From positions 3,911,910-3,975,909 of the forward strand of contig NZ_CP031165.1 in assembly GCF_003344865.1 (NCBI RefSeq): a DNA stretch of 64,000 nt, in the 5' to 3' direction. The notes below the pieces were generated by a model. The model saw only the letters and a program-made list of their open reading frames with translations. It was not told the DNA's origin and made no database searches. The stretch comes from Euzebya pacifica (GTDB taxonomy: Bacteria > Actinomycetota > Nitriliruptoria > Euzebyales > Euzebyaceae). Below, piece by piece: positions 23,344 through 30,909 of this stretch (position 1 is its first letter; each line of letters opens with the position of its first letter). A program made the position numbers and the translations under genes.

Positions 23344-25044
23344 TCACCGCCACGTCGTGGCACTCCAGGTCGCGTTGGACCACTGGTTGCCGGACCACTG
23401 GTTGCCGGACCACTGGTTGCCCGACCACTGGTTCCCGGACCACTGGTTGCCCGACCACTGGTTGCCCGACCACTGGTTGCCGGCCCAGTCGGTTCCGGAC
23501 CACTGGTTGCCGGACCACTGGTTGCCCGACCACTGGTTGCCCGACCACTGGTTGCCGTTCCATGTGCCGCCGACCCAGGAGCCGCCGGTCTCGAGGGCCT
23601 GGGCCAGCGCTGCGGTGTCCACGGGTGCACCGAAGATGTCGACCTCTCCGGACAACCGCACCCCGCTGGGGGACTCCAGGACCGCATCGCCGCGGGAGGC
23701 GTCGAGGCTGCCGCCACCGGTCGCGGGGACGTCGCGCTGCACGGATGCGTTCGGGGTGACCCCGTGCATCTGGTGCATGCGCAGGGCGTCCTTGCCGGTG
23801 ATCCGGGTGAACCCGGCACCGGGCCGAAGCCCGTTGGCCTCCTCGAGCAGCGCGTCCTTGACCATGTCGGGGGTCCACGACGGGTTCGCGCTGACGACCA
23901 GCGCGGCAGCACCCGAGACGAGCGCGGCGGCCTGCGAGGTGCCGGACCCCTTGAAGAAGCGTCCGTCGACGACGGCGGTGTCGCCGTACGCCTGGTCGAG
24001 GAAGGAGCCGGGCACCCGGAGGCTGGCAAGCGACGAGCCCGGTGCGAGGATGTCGGGGTTGCGATGTCCGTCACCGCGGGCGGAGAACGACAGGGGGTTC
24101 CAGTGTGAGTACCGGGTGCTGCCGTGGGTGTCGACCGCGCCGACGGCGATGACCCTCGGGCTGTAGGCCGGCGAGGTCAGGCCGACGCGCTCGTCGCCGT
24201 CGTTGCCGGCAGCGGCGACCACGACGATGCCGTGGTCCCAGGCGGCCTCCGCAGCATGGGCCAGCGGATCGGTCTCGTAGCCCTGGTCGGGGTAGGTGCC
24301 GAAGGAGAGGTTCAGCACACGGATGTTGAGGCCGGGGTCGTCACGATGGGTGATGACCCAGTCGATCGCGGCGATGACCTGCGACACATCGGTCGCGCCG
24401 CGGGAGTCAGCGACCTTCAGGCTGATGACGTGGGCGTCGGGAGCCATGCCGAGGAAGTCGTCCGGCCGGCTGGCGAAGCTCTCGGGGGACGCACCGGGGT
24501 CGCGGCCGGCGATGAGGCCGGCCATGTGCGTGCCGTGCCCGAAGGTGTCGAGGGAGCGCAGGCTGGTGGCGCTGGCCTCGAAGGAGAGGTCCGGGCCGTG
24601 GATCACCTGGCCGTCGAGCCCCTGGACGGGTGCGACACCGGTGTCGATCAGCGCAACGCCGACCCCCTCACCGGTGGCGCCGCGCGCCCAGTACCTGTCG
24701 GCGCCGGTGACGTCGATGGCGGTACGGACCGTGTAGGTCTCGTCACCGCTGTTGTGGCGACCGTGCATGGCGAGCCGGTGGTCGCGGGTGACGGTGTGGT
24801 CGTCGTCGAGGGTGTCCAGCGCATGGATCGGGACCTGCGCGGCGACGGCGTCGACCACGTCAAGCGTTCGGACGACCTGCCCGCCGGCGTCGAGCACGGC
24901 GGCGCCAGCGGCAGCCGCCGAGTCCGTGCTGCGCACGATGACCGATACCAGCTCACCAGCAGGTGACGGGGGTATCTGGAGGAGCGCCGCGAGCATGGCC
25001 GCGAGCAGGAGAAGCACAGGAGTGCGCCGAGAACGAGCGAGCAC
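23344..25044 (-). CDS. Secreted subtilase (S8) 3 with NQWSG repeats
   Basis: A 566-aa exported serine protease, a close paralog of subtilase 1. Signal peptide 1-29 (PVLLLLAAMLAALLQIPPSP), I9-like prodomain about 32-95, triad in VALIDTG, FGHGTHMAG and GSGTSQAAA, oxyanion Asn in AAGND. The tail holds eleven NQWS units with one TDWAG interruption and ends NATWSATTWR, almost the same ending as subtilase 1. GTG 25044 is the start that keeps the signal peptide; its ribosome-binding site is poor. It is first in the probable operon subtilase 3 - subtilase 2 - GGDEF-EAL 2. Confidence 0.9.
   Translation of the reverse strand: MLARSRRTPVLLLLAAMLAALLQIPPSPAGELVSVIVRSTDSAAAAGAAVLDAGGQVVRTLDVVDAVAAQVPIHALDTLDDDHTVTRDHRLAMHGRHNSGDETYTVRTAIDVTGADRYWARGATGEGVGVALIDTGVAPVQGLDGQVIHGPDLSFEASATSLRSLDTFGHGTHMAGLIAGRDPGASPESFASRPDDFLGMAPDAHVISLKVADSRGATDVSQVIAAIDWVITHRDDPGLNIRVLNLSFGTYPDQGYETDPLAHAAEAAWDHGIVVVAAAGNDGDERVGLTSPAYSPRVIAVGAVDTHGSTRYSHWNPLSFSARGDGHRNPDILAPGSSLASLRVPGSFLDQAYGDTAVVDGRFFKGSGTSQAAALVSGAAALVVSANPSWTPDMVKDALLEEANGLRPGAGFTRITGKDALRMHQMHGVTPNASVQRDVPATGGGSLDASRGDAVLESPSGVRLSGEVDIFGAPVDTAALAQALETGGSWVGGTWNGNQWSGNQWSGNQWSGNQWSGTDWAGNQWSGNQWSGNQWSGNQWSGNQWSGNQWSGNQWSNATWSATTWR
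23378..23557 (-). repeat. 15-bp tandem repeat encoding NQWSG units
   Basis: Twelve consecutive 15-bp units with the + strand core GACCACTGGTTGCC, eleven nearly identical and one diverged (GGCCCAGTCGGTTCC), encode the NQWSG array of subtilase 3. The high identity implies recent expansion or gene conversion. Confidence 0.85.
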
Positions 25045-25090
25045 GTGGGTTCCATCCGTAGAGTGACTCCACGTATGGATCGACTACTCT

Positions 25091-25118
25091 GCGTTCAACC
25101 TTGAACGCCATTCAGTAA
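25091..25118. promoter_or_regulatory. Palindrome and TTACTGAA motif upstream of subtilase 3
   Basis: A perfect palindrome GCGTTCAACCTTGAACGC (25091-25108) lies 47 bp upstream of the subtilase 3 start. Next to it is TTCAGTAA (25111-25118), the same motif found twice upstream of subtilase 1. The cluster is AT-rich for the genome. A shared regulator of the two subtilase operons is inferred. Confidence 0.5.
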
Positions 25119-25154
25119 AAGATCCCCATTACTTGCTGGAGGGGCGCCGGTGGA

Positions 25155-26687
25155 CTAGCGCTTCTTCTTCTTGCGCTTCGGGACCTTCTTGTTACGGCGC
25201 GGTCCGCCACCCCCGCCGCTGGGGCCGCCCATGCCGGGCATGCCCGACATCGGGTCACCGGCGTTCATCGCGGCGAGCTGCTCCATGAGGTCACCCTCGC
25301 CGCCGCCGGCCATGGCCTTCTGCAGCTGGCGGGCGGCCTTGGCCTGGCCGAGCATGCCGCCGCCTCCGCCGCCGCCCATCCCCATGCCCCCGAGCATCGG
25401 CCCGAGGTTCTTCATCATCTTGCGCATCTCCTCGTAGGAGCGCAGCAGCTCGTTGATCTCCTGGGACGAGCGGCCACAGCCCTTGGCGACGCGCTTCTTG
25501 CGCTTGCCGTTGAGGATCTTGGGGTTGCGTCGTTCCTCGAGGGTCATCGACTGGATGATGGCCTCGATGCGCTTCAGGTCGTCCTCGTCGACCTCGGCCT
25601 GGGCGTCCTTCATGGCCTTGCCCATGCCGGGGATCATCTCCAGCAGCTTGCCGATGGGGCCCATCTGCTTGACCGACTGCAGCTGGTTGAGGAAGTCCTC
25701 GAGGGTGAACTCACCCTTCATCAGCTTCTCGGCCTGCTCCTCGCGCTGCCCCTCCTCGTAGACCTCCTCGGCCTTCTCGATGAGGGTCAGGACGTCACCC
25801 ATGCCGAGGATGCGGCCGGCCATGCGGTCGGGGTGGAAGGCCTCGAACTCGTCGAGCTTCTCCCCCACCGAGGCGAACTTGATGGGCCGTCCCGTGACCT
25901 CGGCCACCGACAGCGCGGCACCACCGCGGGCGTCACCGTCGAGCTTGGACAGGATGACACCGGTGAAGTCGACGGCCTCCTGGAAGGCCTTGGCGACGTT
26001 GACGGCCTCCTGGCCGATCATGGCGTCGATGACGAAGAGGGTCTCGACGGGGTTGACCGCGGCCTTGATGTCGGCCGCCTGCTGCATCATCTCCTCGTCG
26101 ACGTTGGTCCGACCCGCCGTGTCGACGATGACCACGCCGCAGTTGAGGCGCTTGGCCTCGGCGATGGCGTTCTGGGCCACCTCGACGGGGTCGCCCTCGA
26201 GCTTGGGCGCGTACACCGGCACGTCGATGCGCTCGCCCAGCACCTTCAGCTGCTTGACGGCGGCAGGACGCTGCAGGTCGCAGGCGACGAGGAGTGGCTG
26301 GCGGCCCTTGGACTTCAGCAGCTTGGCCAGCTTGCCCGACGCGGTGGTCTTTCCGGCGCCCTGCAGGCCCGCCATCATGATCACGGCCGGCGACGCCGAG
26401 CCGAGGTCGAGGGGAGCCGACTGCTCACCCAGGATCGTCACGAGCTCCTCGTTGACGATCTTGATGATCTGCTGCCCCGGGTTCAGCGCCTCCGAGACCT
26501 CCGCGCCGATCGAGCGTTCGCGGATACGACCGACGAAGGTCTTGACGACCTTGAAGTTGACGTCGGCCTCGAGGAGGGCAAGGCGGATCTCGCGCAGGCC
26601 TTCGCCGACCTGCTCCTCGGTCAGGGTCTTGGAGCCCCGGAACCGGTCGAAGACGGCATCGAGGCGTTCCTGGAGTGCGTTGAACAT
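25155..26687 (-). CDS. ffh: Signal recognition particle protein Ffh (SRP54)
   Basis: Ffh, 510 aa, is the GTPase that with SRP RNA binds signal sequences on ribosomes and docks with FtsY. N domain 1-90; G domain with G1 MAGLQGAGKTTASGKLA, CDLQRPAAVKQL, DTAGRTNVDEEMM and SKLDGDARGGAAL; Met-rich M domain from about 320 with the RNA-binding region KRKKRVAKGCGRSSQEINEL. The C-terminus is Gly/Met-rich and ends in a strongly basic tail. In many relatives ffh is close to rpsP; here more than 12 kb separates them. Confidence 0.97.
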   Translation of the reverse strand: MFNALQERLDAVFDRFRGSKTLTEEQVGEGLREIRLALLEADVNFKVVKTFVGRIRERSIGAEVSEALNPGQQIIKIVNEELVTILGEQSAPLDLGSASPAVIMMAGLQGAGKTTASGKLAKLLKSKGRQPLLVACDLQRPAAVKQLKVLGERIDVPVYAPKLEGDPVEVAQNAIAEAKRLNCGVVIVDTAGRTNVDEEMMQQAADIKAAVNPVETLFVIDAMIGQEAVNVAKAFQEAVDFTGVILSKLDGDARGGAALSVAEVTGRPIKFASVGEKLDEFEAFHPDRMAGRILGMGDVLTLIEKAEEVYEEGQREEQAEKLMKGEFTLEDFLNQLQSVKQMGPIGKLLEMIPGMGKAMKDAQAEVDEDDLKRIEAIIQSMTLEERRNPKILNGKRKKRVAKGCGRSSQEINELLRSYEEMRKMMKNLGPMLGGMGMGGGGGGGMLGQAKAARQLQKAMAGGGEGDLMEQLAAMNAGDPMSGMPGMGGPSGGGGGPRRNKKVPKRKKKKR

Positions 26688-26723
26688 GGGATCGACGAGT
26701 GTAGCGGTCTACCGTGGGCCGCT

Positions 26724-27239
26724 GTGACGCGTCTGATCATCCCCCGGGTGCTGTCGATCGGCCTGCTGCTGGTCGGGGCAGTGACCGTTGTCGTGGCCGG
26801 GATCGGGCTGTCCCGGCGGCTGGCGGCGCTGGGCGGCAACCAGATCACCCCGTTGACGTCGCCGTTCGGCATGGTGTGGACCGGTGTCGGCCTGCTGGTC
26901 GGGGTCCTGCTGCTCCGCGTGGGGATCCGGTGGGTGGTCACGTCGGTGACGGTTGACGAGGAAGGGCTGCACGTCCGCCGGTTGTCGGGGATGACCGACC
27001 TGCCCTACGCGGCGCTGAAGGGGGTGGTCCTGCAGCAGTCCGGCAGCACGCCTGCACTGCGGTTGGTCCTCCACGAGGGCGAGACGATCGTCCTGCCCGG
27101 CTGGAGCCTACGGGCCGTGCACGACGACGGCGAGGTCGAACCGGCTGGGCCGGCGCTGCAACGGCTCGGGGCGATCCACCGGTTCAAGGTGAAGCACGCC
27201 ACCCTGCTCGGCCCGGTCGAGGGCGGCCCCCGCCCCTGA
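26724..27239 (+). CDS. Two-helix membrane protein with PH-like domain
   Basis: A 171-aa protein with two N-terminal membrane helices (about 9-28 and 48-68) and a soluble beta-rich C-terminal half (VTSVTVDEEGLHVRRLSGMT, then LPYAALKGVVLQQSG) resembling a bacterial PH domain. GTG 26724 begins 36 bp from the divergent ffh start and has no ribosome-binding site, so the mRNA may be leaderless. Function unknown. Confidence 0.65.
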   Translation: MTRLIIPRVLSIGLLLVGAVTVVVAGIGLSRRLAALGGNQITPLTSPFGMVWTGVGLLVGVLLLRVGIRWVVTSVTVDEEGLHVRRLSGMTDLPYAALKGVVLQQSGSTPALRLVLHEGETIVLPGWSLRAVHDDGEVEPAGPALQRLGAIHRFKVKHATLLGPVEGGPRP

Positions 27240-27262
27240 AACCTCGAATCGAGGCAGCCCGG

Positions 27263-28090
27263 TCAGCCCTCGGCCGTGGCGTCCTCGGTGTCGCGCTTGC
27301 GGTTCCACTCCCAGCCGGTGGCCACCTTCCCGAAGCCGAGGCGGGCGTACCAGTCCTTGGGCCAGTCATCGGCGTCGGCGATGAGGAACACGGTCTCGGC
27401 GTCGGCGCACTCGCGCATCGCCGCGGCCATCAGCCCGGCGCCGAGGCCCCGACCACGTGACTCGGTCAGCACCCCGACCGCCTCGATCTGGGCGGTCGTG
27501 CCGTGGCGGTACACGTGACAGCCCGCGTCGTCGTCGGGGGCCAGCACGAACCGCGCGTCCATGCGGGCCTGCAGCCTGGCGTCGCGACGGACCATCTGCT
27601 CGGCCACCGGCGGGCTGCCCCACTCCTCCTCCATCACGAAGGGCCGGGTGAAGACCGCGTACTCCTCCGCGTCGACGGTCCGGAACCCCAGCGGGGAGAC
27701 CGTCGGCTCGGTCGTGCGGTCGTGGACCATGAACACGACCCGGCTGAGGGTCCACCCGTCCTCGGTCATCGCCCCACCGAGCGACCAGGCAACCTCTGCT
27801 CGGGTCGTCCACACGCCCTGGTTGGGCAGGTCGCCCATCCAGCGGTCCACCGCGACGCGTAGCTCGCTCAGCGCGACGGGACGGTCGATGTGCATGCCGC
27901 TGAGGGAGTAGACCAGCGGCAGGTCCGGGGTCACGCGCACCGAGCCGAACGGCAGGCGTTCGGTCGAGGTCGCCATGCGCTTGTGCAGCGCCTCGTCGAA
28001 GCCGACCACGCGTCGGGCCAGCAGCGCACGGGACGGGCGGCCGTCGGCGTCGGGGTGGTCGGGACGGTCTTCGGGGCGGTCGTCGGTCAC
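27263..28090 (-). CDS. GNAT-type acetyltransferase domain protein
   Basis: A 275-aa cytoplasmic protein. The C-terminal third has the GNAT fold: acetyl-CoA loop ESRGRGLGAGLMAAAMREC (RGxGxG) and a late strand DWYARLGFGKV. The N-terminal 150 residues (LARRVVGFDEALHKRMATST; VYSLSGMHIDRPVALSELRV) match no domain I can name. GTG 28090 is chosen to clear the upstream ABC gene. Substrate unknown. Confidence 0.75.
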   Translation of the reverse strand: MTDDRPEDRPDHPDADGRPSRALLARRVVGFDEALHKRMATSTERLPFGSVRVTPDLPLVYSLSGMHIDRPVALSELRVAVDRWMGDLPNQGVWTTRAEVAWSLGGAMTEDGWTLSRVVFMVHDRTTEPTVSPLGFRTVDAEEYAVFTRPFVMEEEWGSPPVAEQMVRRDARLQARMDARFVLAPDDDAGCHVYRHGTTAQIEAVGVLTESRGRGLGAGLMAAAMRECADAETVFLIADADDWPKDWYARLGFGKVATGWEWNRKRDTEDATAEG

Positions 28091-28133
28091 GGCGCGATCA
28101 TCGCATCGGGGTACGACATCCGCGGGGGTCCCG

Positions 28134-28928
28134 TCAGGACAGGTCACGACGGTCGAACACCACGACCCCCGCGGCCATCAGCAGCAGCGCCACGACGGCG
28201 AACACCATCGGGGTGGCCCAGCCGAGCCCCTCGGCCAGGACGACGGTGCCGTCGTAGGCCGAGAAGGGGCTGACGGCCGACAGCGGCTCGAGCCAGTCGA
28301 CGAGCGAGGCGAACCCGGTGAGGAGGAACAACCCGCCGGCCAGCCCTCCGGCGATGCCGACGGCCGCGCCCCGGCTGCCCGTCGCCGCGCCCACCGCGAA
28401 GGCCAGGCCGCCGAACACGGCGCTGAGCAGGTACAGGCCGGTCGAGGCGGCCAGGACATGGCCGATGGCGAAGTCCAGGTCGGCCAGCGGCATGGCGACG
28501 ACCAGGATCACCAGCTCGAGCACGACCAGGCCGGCCAGCCCCAGCATCATGGCGATGATCTTGTCGACGGCGACCGCGGTTCGGCTGACGGGGAGGGTGA
28601 CCAGCAGCTCCAGCGTCCCGTCGCCCTCCTCCCCGGCGATGCTCCGTGCCCCGCGCGAGACGGCGTAGCCGATGAACAGGCCCATCCCGATCGTGCCGTA
28701 CAGCCGCGAGCCGACGACGGCCGCGGCGGAGAAGCTGGCGATCCCCTCGCCGAAGAACGCCGTGAGGGCGGCCGGCATGTTGGTCATCAACGCCTCGAAG
28801 TCGGCGCTGGACTGGGCGATGGTGGGCCAGGACGCCACGGTGATCAGGCTGATGAGGGCGACGCCGACGACCCAGCCGATGATCGGCCGGCGTTCGCGGG
28901 CGAGGGTCCGTCCCAGGACGGGGGTCAT
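28134..28928 (-). CDS. ABC transporter permease, ABC-2 type
   Basis: A 264-aa permease with six hydrophobic segments (LISLITVASW, LFIGYAVS, LGLAGLVVLELVILVVAMPL, YLLSAVFGGLAFAVGAATG, GIAGGLAGGLFLLTGFASL, FAVVALLLMAAGVVVF). The conserved EEGDGTLELLVTLPVSR between segments 2 and 3 is typical of ABC-2 exporters. Its ATG overlaps the ATPase gene by four bases. Substrate unknown. Confidence 0.85.
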   Translation of the reverse strand: MTPVLGRTLARERRPIIGWVVGVALISLITVASWPTIAQSSADFEALMTNMPAALTAFFGEGIASFSAAAVVGSRLYGTIGMGLFIGYAVSRGARSIAGEEGDGTLELLVTLPVSRTAVAVDKIIAMMLGLAGLVVLELVILVVAMPLADLDFAIGHVLAASTGLYLLSAVFGGLAFAVGAATGSRGAAVGIAGGLAGGLFLLTGFASLVDWLEPLSAVSPFSAYDGTVVLAEGLGWATPMVFAVVALLLMAAGVVVFDRRDLS

Positions 28929-29872
28929 GGGTGGGCCTCCCCGGCCTGGTCGGCGGTTCCGCCATCGTCGGCGTAGTAGCGCAGGAAGATGGCTTCGAGG
29001 TCGGCGTCCTCGCCGCGCAGCCCGGTGACGGTGTGGCCGGCGAGGGCCTTGACGAAGGTGTCCATGACCGACCGCCCGTCGGGGCCGGGGCCACCAGCAA
29101 CGTCGTACCGGCCGACCCGTCCCTCGGTCACGAGCTCGGTGACACCGGCGAGGTGGGCGAGGCCCGCGGGCGCGTCGTGGGCGAAGGTCACCTCGAGGGT
29201 TCGGCTGGCCTGTGCCTTGAGGTCGGCGACGCCGAGCACGTCGACCAGCCGGCCCCGGCGGATGATGCCGACCCGGTCGGCGACGTGTTCGACCTCACTG
29301 AGGACGTGGGAGGACAGCAGCACCGAGGCCCCGTCGGCGGCGGCTTCGCGCACCAGCCGGAGGAACTCGACCTGCAGCAGGGGGTCCAGCCCGCTGGTGG
29401 GTTCGTCGAGGATCAGCAACTCGACCCGTGGGGCGAACGCCGCGACCAGCCCGACCTTCTGCTTGTTGCCCTTGGACAGGTTGCCGACCTCCCGGTCGAG
29501 ATCGAGGTCCAGCCGGTCGGCCACATCGGCGATCCGAGCGTCCTCGACCCCACCGCGCACGGCCGCCAGGTAGCCGATGATCTCGCGGGCGGTCCAGCCC
29601 GACCAGAGGTTCAGCTCGCCGGGGACGTAGGCGATCCGCTCGCGGCGGGCGGGGTCGCCATGGCGTGGGTCGTGGCCGAGCACCGTGGCGGTGCCGCGGG
29701 TGGGACGGACGAGGTCCAGCAGCATGCGGATCGTGGTGGACTTGCCCGACCCGTTGGGTCCCAGGTAGCCGAACACCTCGCCGGCCGTGACGTGCAGGTC
29801 GAGGTCGAAAACGCCGTGGCCGTCGCCGTAGTCCTTGGTGAGGCCGCTGGTGCTGATCACCTGCTCGGACAA
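28925..29872 (-). CDS. ABC transporter ATP-binding protein
   Basis: A 315-aa ABC ATPase of the ABC-2 exporter type. Walker A GPNGSGKST, Walker B LLILDEPTSGLDP and H-loop SSHVLSEVEHV are intact. The signature is NLSKGNKQ instead of LSGGQ, a variation seen in this exporter group. TTG 29872 is preceded by GGGGAAGAG. A C-terminal extension (about 225-315) may dimerise or contact the permease. It is coupled to the permease. Confidence 0.9.
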   Translation of the reverse strand: MSEQVISTSGLTKDYGDGHGVFDLDLHVTAGEVFGYLGPNGSGKSTTIRMLLDLVRPTRGTATVLGHDPRHGDPARRERIAYVPGELNLWSGWTAREIIGYLAAVRGGVEDARIADVADRLDLDLDREVGNLSKGNKQKVGLVAAFAPRVELLILDEPTSGLDPLLQVEFLRLVREAAADGASVLLSSHVLSEVEHVADRVGIIRRGRLVDVLGVADLKAQASRTLEVTFAHDAPAGLAHLAGVTELVTEGRVGRYDVAGGPGPDGRSVMDTFVKALAGHTVTGLRGEDADLEAIFLRYYADDGGTADQAGEAHP

Positions 29873-29908
29873 GACTCTTCCCCTCCCCTGTGGGCGTCGG
29901 CGGTCCGG

Positions 29909-30790
29909 CTACTCCACCGGGTCGTGGGTGCGGTGGGTGCTGAGCAGCCGTGCCCGGCCGATCCGGTCGACGGCGAACGTCCGCTCCCCCTCCCGCAGGT
30001 GGCAGTAGCCCCGGAGCAGGTCGTCGGTGAACGTCCACGGGTCGACGACCCGTTCGGTGGCCTGGCCCCCGCGAGAGGATGCGAAGTACTCCAGCCTGAT
30101 CTGCCGCTGTTCCTCCAGCGACTGTTCGAGCAGCCGGCGGATGGCGCGTGGGCCGACCGCTTCCTGCTCGGTGCCGGGCAGCCCGAGGGTCATGGCCTGG
30201 GGCGCATCGGCGGTGGCGGCGGAGACCGTCAGGCCGGCGGATTCCAGCGCCGCGTGGACGGCGGCGGGCGAGCGGTCGCTGACGGCGACGGTGGCGGACA
30301 CGGCCCGGAGGGCGGCGCCGGGGACGGCGGTCGCCCGGTCCAGGGCGCCCTCGTTGGGGGCGACGAGCACGGTGCGGGCGGCCTCGACCATCAGCGGCGC
30401 GTCGTCGATCGGCGGTTCCTCCCGCAGGTCGAGGACCATGGTCGAGAACCCCTCGCGGGCGGCGTCGGTGGCGTGCACCAGTCCCTCGCGGCCGACGATG
30501 ATCATGGCGCGTCGCTGCAGCCAGTCCAGCGGTTCGGGCAGCCGGCCCACACCGGCCCAGCCGCGCGACAGCAGGTCCTCCACCGACGCGGCACCGTCCA
30601 CGGCGATGTGTCGGAACGCCTCGGCGGCACCGTCGGGCGCCAGGTCGAGCAGGTCAGTCACGCGGCCGGGCGCGACCAGCTGGTCCCGCAGGACCCGCCG
30701 GTTGCCGCTGGCGATGGCGGCGTCCTCGGCGTTGAGCAGCCGCAGGGCATCGCGGACCTCGTCCGCGGACAGATCAGCGATGCCGGGCAT
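29909..30790 (-). CDS. WYL-domain-like regulator
   Basis: A 293-aa protein. The C-terminus (about 225-285) resembles a WYL ligand-binding domain: IRLEYFASSRGGQ, VVDPWTFTDD, GYCHLREGERTFAVDRIGRA. The W-Y-L triad itself is not intact at the expected place (DDLLRGYCHL). The N-terminal 130 residues are helical with no clear HTH. It lies 36 bp upstream of the ABC ATPase on the same strand and may regulate it. Confidence 0.65.
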   Translation of the reverse strand: MPGIADLSADEVRDALRLLNAEDAAIASGNRRVLRDQLVAPGRVTDLLDLAPDGAAEAFRHIAVDGAASVEDLLSRGWAGVGRLPEPLDWLQRRAMIIVGREGLVHATDAAREGFSTMVLDLREEPPIDDAPLMVEAARTVLVAPNEGALDRATAVPGAALRAVSATVAVSDRSPAAVHAALESAGLTVSAATADAPQAMTLGLPGTEQEAVGPRAIRRLLEQSLEEQRQIRLEYFASSRGGQATERVVDPWTFTDDLLRGYCHLREGERTFAVDRIGRARLLSTHRTHDPVE

Positions 30791-30909
30791 GGCACCTGCT
30801 CGGGGTGGGCGCGAGCGGGTCCGCCAGACGACGAGGCACAGTGGCTGTTGGAAACATCGACCGGCAGGCTACCGCCGAGGGGTGACACACGAACACGGAG
30901 ACCGCGATG

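Noticed and set aside
23378-23557. Short direct repeats as a CRISPR array
   Set aside because: Units are contiguous 15-mers in frame with a protein; there are no spacers and no cas genes.
23282-23878. Extension of subtilase 2 to an upstream start at 23878
   Set aside because: It would overlap the end of subtilase 3 in another frame; the ATG at 23281 has a good ribosome-binding site and opens a signal peptide.
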